Source: UBA1447 sp002329225
GTDB taxonomy: Bacteria > Bacillota > Clostridia > Oscillospirales > Acutalibacteraceae
DNA length: 64,000 bases
Assembly (NCBI GenBank): GCA_050946835.1
Contig: JBMNVN010000008.1
Span: forward strand, 14,524-78,523
Direction: 5' to 3'
Shown here piece by piece: positions 60,051 to 64,000 of the stretch (its first letter is position 1; every line of letters begins with the position of its first letter). The notes beneath the pieces were generated by a model. It was not told where the DNA came from. It saw nothing but the letters and a program-made list of their open reading frames with translations, and did not search any database. The position numbers and the translations under genes were made by a program.

Positions 60051-61753
60051 TTGTCGGCCTCTTCAGTTATACGCGAGAAGAAAAACTCCTTCTTCTCGTC
60101 ATTATCAATTACCTTAATGGGCTTAACCTGATTGAGATTGGCGCCCCTTGCTCTGAGAACTTCACGGTACTCGTCATAAGTGCCGCGGCGGAGGAATTTA
60201 ACCTCACAACGGCCAAGACTGCCGCTCTTTAACATCGGCATAACGGAAACATTGACTTTGCAAAGCATTTTTTCAAACGCTTCGGGATACTCCGCCTGCT
60301 TTTCTTTACTTATAGGCTCAGCCGCTTCAAGCAAAAGCACATAATGGCCCGGGGACGTACTTCGGTCGGGATAAATGCTGTAGCCCACATAAAAGTCATC
60401 CATATATTCCGAAAGATTATCTACAATCTCATCAAATGCCATCTGACTCAGCTTTTCGCCGCTGATGTTGGCAATCTGATTAAGACGGTAGCAGAATGTG
60501 ATCATGGGCGACTCATAATAATAGCCCGTAACCTTCACAACGTCTTCAATCCTGTAACGGTAAAACCCGCTCATATTTGTAAGTATCAGTTCATACTCCT
60601 TGCCGACCTCAAGTTCACTTATCGTCAGCGGGCGGTCGGTGTCCGGTGCATCAAGCGGACGAAATTCATAAAAACCGTTTTGCGGCAGCATGACATACTC
60701 AAAGGAGTTCAGCTCAACGGGCACGGCCATAAGCGCCTCGGTGGCGGCATAGCCGAGGTAATGTATAGGCATATCTTCGCCTACATAGCGGCGAAGCTTT
60801 TTAGCATAGAGGGAGAGGGCGCCCGTGCCCATGCCGTACATCCACTCGCACTTGGGCCAAATGCGGGGAATTATCGGAGAAACATCAAAGCCTTTTTCAA
60901 ACTCAGCCCGGAGCTCGGCCGCACGCTTGGGGTCGGGTTTCAGCTTTTTCTCAAACTTCTCTCTCAGATCCGCCGGCAATTCAATGCTCGGGTCAATGCC
61001 GCCTTTTTCAATATCATCACAAAGCATCCGCCAATTTTCTTCCAAATAAAAGAACATCGACTCAAGAGTTGTGATGAAGATTGTGCTAAGATAGCTCACC
61101 TTTCTGTCCGGCAAAGCAAAGCGCAGCTTCAAATAATGCATATCCATATTGCAGTTTTCACGGGGGAAAAGAATCTCCTTGGGTGAAGTGGTAAAGGTCG
61201 GCACAATGGGTTTAAGGTTGAGAAGCGGTATCGACGACAAACAACTGACAGTTCTGAAACCGGGAAGTTTTTTGCAGCCGATTTCAGCCGTGAGCAAACC
61301 TCTTTGCGGGGGAAGACGCCGGCCTTGGCGTTTAAAATACTTTACCGCACAGCCCACCGGTGCACTGAAACTGAAACACTGGCAGGTCCACTCGGCAAAG
61401 GCGGATAGCGGTACAAGCTTTGATTTGCCGGTACTGCCCGAAGATTCGGTAAACCTGCGCACAAAGCGGTTTGTGATAAGGCCTTTTTCGCCCTTTGCCA
61501 TTCTTTGCACATATTCATCGTAATCAAGGTAATTTGACAACGGCACAATGCGCTGGTAGTCCGCAACGCTGTGCACATCGGCAAAACGGTTAGCCTTACC
61601 GTATACGGTATTTTTGTTGTCACGCATAAGACTCATGAGAACCTTTTCCTGCTTTTTATTTGCGTTCTTTGCATACATTTTCAATTTAATATGCTCACAT
61701 CTGCCAAGGAAAGCTGCAAACTCGGCACGCAGATGTCCCATAAAATCAAACAT
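60047..61753 (-). CDS. GH3-family acyl-adenylating ligase
   Basis: 568 residues. It matches the bacterial members of the plant GH3 family: the ATP motif is FTESSGSTGKSKLVP (about 92-106), followed by a large adenylating domain with YLGYAATEALM (about 340) and YELILTNMSGFYRYRIEDVVKV (motif near 385-406; split here by strands). GH3 enzymes activate carboxylates as adenylates and join them to amino acids or amines. The bacterial substrates are unknown. GGAGG lies 12 bases before the ATG. Confidence 0.87.
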   Translation of the reverse strand: MFDFMGHLRAEFAAFLGRCEHIKLKMYAKNANKKQEKVLMSLMRDNKNTVYGKANRFADVHSVADYQRIVPLSNYLDYDEYVQRMAKGEKGLITNRFVRRFTESSGSTGKSKLVPLSAFAEWTCQCFSFSAPVGCAVKYFKRQGRRLPPQRGLLTAEIGCKKLPGFRTVSCLSSIPLLNLKPIVPTFTTSPKEILFPRENCNMDMHYLKLRFALPDRKVSYLSTIFITTLESMFFYLEENWRMLCDDIEKGGIDPSIELPADLREKFEKKLKPDPKRAAELRAEFEKGFDVSPIIPRIWPKCEWMYGMGTGALSLYAKKLRRYVGEDMPIHYLGYAATEALMAVPVELNSFEYVMLPQNGFYEFRPLDAPDTDRPLTISELEVGKEYELILTNMSGFYRYRIEDVVKVTGYYYESPMITFCYRLNQIANISGEKLSQMAFDEIVDNLSEYMDDFYVGYSIYPDRSTSPGHYVLLLEAAEPISKEKQAEYPEAFEKMLCKVNVSVMPMLKSGSLGRCEVKFLRRGTYDEYREVLRARGANLNQVKPIKVIDNDEKKEFFFSRITEEADK

Positions 61754-61796
61754 TCAGTGTTATAACCTCCGTTTTCTTGCTTATTCTGTAAGTATT

Positions 61797-63653
61797 TCAG
61801 TTCTCCTGTTCCGCCTTGGCTTTGGCGGCTTCATATTCCTTTTTAAGCTGTGCAGCATGCCGTTCATATACCGAAGTCGGAATCTCGGGGTTGCCCTTGG
61901 AATAGCTGTCAATGAGCATATCCCCCGCAACCGCAGGGTCGGTGCAGCGGGTATCATTCCTCCATCTGTCACGTTCGGCGGGGTTCCTGAGGTCGGGTAT
62001 ATCCATAGGCGCACCGCCCTCGAGTACCGAAAAGTAGGCGAACATGCCCGGCAGGAACATATCCAACGCTTCATAAACATCAACAACATCGGCGTTGCGG
62101 TTTCCACGCAGTTTTTCAACAAGTTGGTGCATCAGATAGTAGTCGGCGTTGCCGTGCCCGGAGTCGCCCAACATCTCGCTCAAGGGGTCTTTTACCTTAA
62201 TAAGAACCGGCTCAAAACTGTTATCGCCTTCTTCTTTATCCAAGTTTACGTATAAGTTGCCGAAGCCTCCTTCAATCCCCGCATCCTCTCTTGCGCTTTC
62301 CATTCTTCCCTTTGAGCCGTAAACTGAAAACCACAACGAGTTTTTGGAAATACCTACACCGTGGACACTCTTTAATATTGCACCGTTTTCAAGGGTAATC
62401 ATTTCCACCCCGAAGGGGCCCGCTTTGGCTCCCATTCTTGCCATACGTGCATTAAAGGGGGCTTCAAAGCCTGTAACCTTTACCGGGCGCAAGCCCGAAA
62501 TGTGAATGAAAGGACCGATGGAATGTGTGCAGTAATAGAAAGCGCTCATTGTGTTGCGCCAATGGTTCGGATCGCCATATGTAAGGTGGTGCCAATCCGA
62601 TTCGCAGTTGTGCAAATACTCGCCCTCGCCGTATTCAAAGTCGCCCAGATCTCCCTTGAGGTACAGTTCCCTCATCTTTCTTATTGCAGGCATAAATGCA
62701 CAGTTTTCAGCAAAAATGTACTGCTTGCCCGTGCGCTCAATCGCTTCAACAAGTTCAACCGCCTCTTTCATTGTCTGCACCGGCAGGACTTCGCTCAAAA
62801 CGTTTTTACCCGCTTCAAAGCACTTTAATGCAAAGGGTGCGTGCTCGTTTGCGTAATTGGCAAGCACCACGCAGTCCATATCATGCTTGAGGAACTCGTC
62901 AAAATCGGTGTAATAACTGATGCCTTCCGCGCCGTATTCCTTTTCGGCAGCGTCCAGCTTATCTTTTCTGAAGTCGCAGACCGCAACCAACCCGGCGTTA
63001 CCGGCTACCATGCAATAGTCCATCATTGACCTGCCGCGGCCCGCACCCAAAACGCCTATTTTTATCTTCGCCGCTTTGGAACGGCGATAAACGGTTTTAT
63101 ATTCGCTCGCATCTTCGTAAAGCATAAGAGCGCTTTCGATACCGCAATTTTCGAGCACCTGCTCCCATCTGTCCTGCATGGCAATCGAATATTCCACGGG
63201 CAGAAAACCGGCTTTAAGATAACTTTTTATTGCACTTTCCCGAAACTCATCCGTTGTCAGAAGTACATATTTTACACCCTTTGCCGACAAGTGGTTAAGC
63301 GCAATCATCGCAAGATACTTTGCAAGCCCCTTACCCCGGAAGTCTTCCCTGATGGCAGCCATATGCATATTACCGTTATTATCTTTTGACTGTAAAAAAG
63401 CGGTTACCGTGCCGATATGCTCCCCTTCGTAATCAAGGAAAAAAACATCTTCATAAGGGTTAATATCCGCTACGGCCTCAATATCCTTTTTAAATGCTTC
63501 CGTTTCGCCGTCGGTAACAAGACCGTTTCGGCAGCATTCATACCATGCCTGCTTGTCCGATTCATCTTTGTAGTTTGAAACGGAATATCCCTCTGGAAAT
63601 TCGTATTGTTTTATCGGTGTTCCGGCAAGCCAATACATTTTCAGCTGTTCCAT
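61797..63653 (-). CDS. GNAT-Gfo/Idh/MocA oxidoreductase fusion
   Basis: 618 residues in two parts. Residues about 20-175 form a GNAT acetyltransferase (acetyl-CoA loop AIREDFRGKGLAKYLAMIAL). From about 195 a Gfo/Idh/MocA NAD(P)-oxidoreductase follows: Rossmann loop GVLGAGRGRSM, VLANYANEHAPFALKCFEAG and SEVLPVQ in place of the usual EKP motif. The fusion suggests that one protein acetylates and oxidises an amino or hydroxy sugar or cyclitol. It stands 44 bases upstream of the GH3 gene and may share its transcript. Confidence 0.85.
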   Translation of the reverse strand: MEQLKMYWLAGTPIKQYEFPEGYSVSNYKDESDKQAWYECCRNGLVTDGETEAFKKDIEAVADINPYEDVFFLDYEGEHIGTVTAFLQSKDNNGNMHMAAIREDFRGKGLAKYLAMIALNHLSAKGVKYVLLTTDEFRESAIKSYLKAGFLPVEYSIAMQDRWEQVLENCGIESALMLYEDASEYKTVYRRSKAAKIKIGVLGAGRGRSMMDYCMVAGNAGLVAVCDFRKDKLDAAEKEYGAEGISYYTDFDEFLKHDMDCVVLANYANEHAPFALKCFEAGKNVLSEVLPVQTMKEAVELVEAIERTGKQYIFAENCAFMPAIRKMRELYLKGDLGDFEYGEGEYLHNCESDWHHLTYGDPNHWRNTMSAFYYCTHSIGPFIHISGLRPVKVTGFEAPFNARMARMGAKAGPFGVEMITLENGAILKSVHGVGISKNSLWFSVYGSKGRMESAREDAGIEGGFGNLYVNLDKEEGDNSFEPVLIKVKDPLSEMLGDSGHGNADYYLMHQLVEKLRGNRNADVVDVYEALDMFLPGMFAYFSVLEGGAPMDIPDLRNPAERDRWRNDTRCTDPAVAGDMLIDSYSKGNPEIPTSVYERHAAQLKKEYEAAKAKAEQEN

Positions 63654-63899
63654 TGCGTTGTCCCCTTCCTTTTAATTTGTCAGAAACACAACAGAGAAAA
63701 GGATATCATAACTCGCATAGTTTTTTCAACATCCCGGGGGCATTCTTTTAATGTTTCCGCATTTTCGGTAATCTTTGCGCCGTATTCAGCTTTCAGCCAC
63801 AGGTTTTTGAAAACTTAAGGCGGCAAAACCGCTCTTTCGCAGAGCAAATTTTACCGCCCTTATTTTCGTTTTCAGGTTTAATACACCCGCAGGCATATC

Positions 63900-63952
63900 A
63901 CTGCCGAAGGCAGTATAACGCTTCAAAGAAGCATATAACTCGCCGAAGGCGA
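63900..63952 (+). repeat. array of mini-hairpins with GAA or AAA loops
   Basis: ACTGCC-GAA-GGCAGT (63900-63914), GCTTC-AAA-GAAGC (63920-63932) and TCGCC-GAA-GGCGA (63940-63952) stand in tandem, separated by TATAAC-type linkers. Stem sequences differ while loop and linker are kept. Confidence 0.75.
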
Positions 63953-63960
63953 ATATAACT

Positions 63961-63991
63961 GAAAAACGACTTGCGAAAGCAAGTCGTTTTT
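63961..63991. terminator. bidirectional terminator
   Basis: GAAAAACGACTTGC and GCAAGTCGTTTTTC pair around a GAAA loop, with A- and T-runs at both ends. It closes the mini-hairpin array. Confidence 0.8.
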
Positions 63992-64000
63992 CATGGTGGA

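Larger units (their letters stand above)
63654..64000. other. window end with a hairpin array
   Basis: 347 bases without a gene. From 63806 a large imperfect stem (GGCGG...CCGCC, with inner GCTC/GAGC) is followed by an array of short GAA-loop hairpins (63900-63952) and a terminator (63961-63991). Confidence 0.6.

Noticed and set aside
60344..61186. 280-codon plus-strand open frame
   Set aside because: It is antisense to the GH3 ligase, whose family motifs are clear.

Overview
The window reads as chromosomal DNA of a Gram-positive, probably anaerobic member of the Clostridia (Firmicutes). The grounds are AGGAGG-type ribosome sites before nearly every gene, near-consensus TTGACA-17-TATAAT promoters, TTG and GTG starts, a YtvI-like sporulation-type AI-2E protein, LiaF-, YtrA- and MarR-type regulators, and a Tn4451/Tn916-like style of mobile element. 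The genus cannot be fixed from sequence alone. No rRNA gene and no CRISPR array was seen.

Layout. 1-12.1 kb is ordinary chromosome: a secreted protein running off the left edge, two related polytopic membrane proteins, a RING-like/DUF2628 membrane protein, galU, a ceramidase-family protein, a beta-propeller lipoprotein, the hom-lysC pair of the aspartate pathway, and an AI-2E family protein. 12.2-14.1 kb has tRNA-Thr, tRNA-Tyr and guaA, whose glutaminase domain is cut short. 14.06-26.83 kb is an integrated mobilizable element inserted at the 3' end of guaA. It carries repressor, excisionase-like protein, tyrosine integrase, mobilization protein, RepA-like ATPase, MobV relaxase and TnpV, plus a cargo of a type II-like restriction-modification locus (two methyltransferases, two candidate nucleases, two small HTH regulators) and a RloC-like anticodon-nuclease candidate. 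26.8-33.3 kb is a second, decayed element of the same backbone, whose repressor/xis/int block has been deleted. It holds a metallophosphoesterase-NACHT protein, broken YgjP and Fic genes and an intact AbiEi/AbiEii pair. 14-33 kb is therefore a defence island built by accretion at guaA.

33.5-64 kb returns to chromosome: a secreted GH51 arabinofuranosidase, an ADP-ribosylglycohydrolase family protein, metY, a GtrA protein divergent from a four-gene surface-polysaccharide operon (pyruvyl transferase, GT2, GT-D, GT2), two alpha/beta hydrolases with an SPFH protein, a LiaF/DUF4097 pair, a flavodoxin-MarR-FMN_bind operon with a clear palindromic operator, a YtrA-type ABC operon ending in a PIG-L deacetylase, a sugar transferase with a WecD-like acetyltransferase, and a GH3-ligase/condensation-like acyltransferase pair next to a GNAT-oxidoreductase fusion. 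The window ends in a short array of GAA-loop hairpins.

The strongest candidates for something new are the RloC-like gene beside an asymmetric-looking type II R-M locus, the phosphoesterase-NACHT gene bracketed by repeated terminators, the glutaminase-less GuaA, the structured leader of the xis-int operon, and the GH3/condensation pair.
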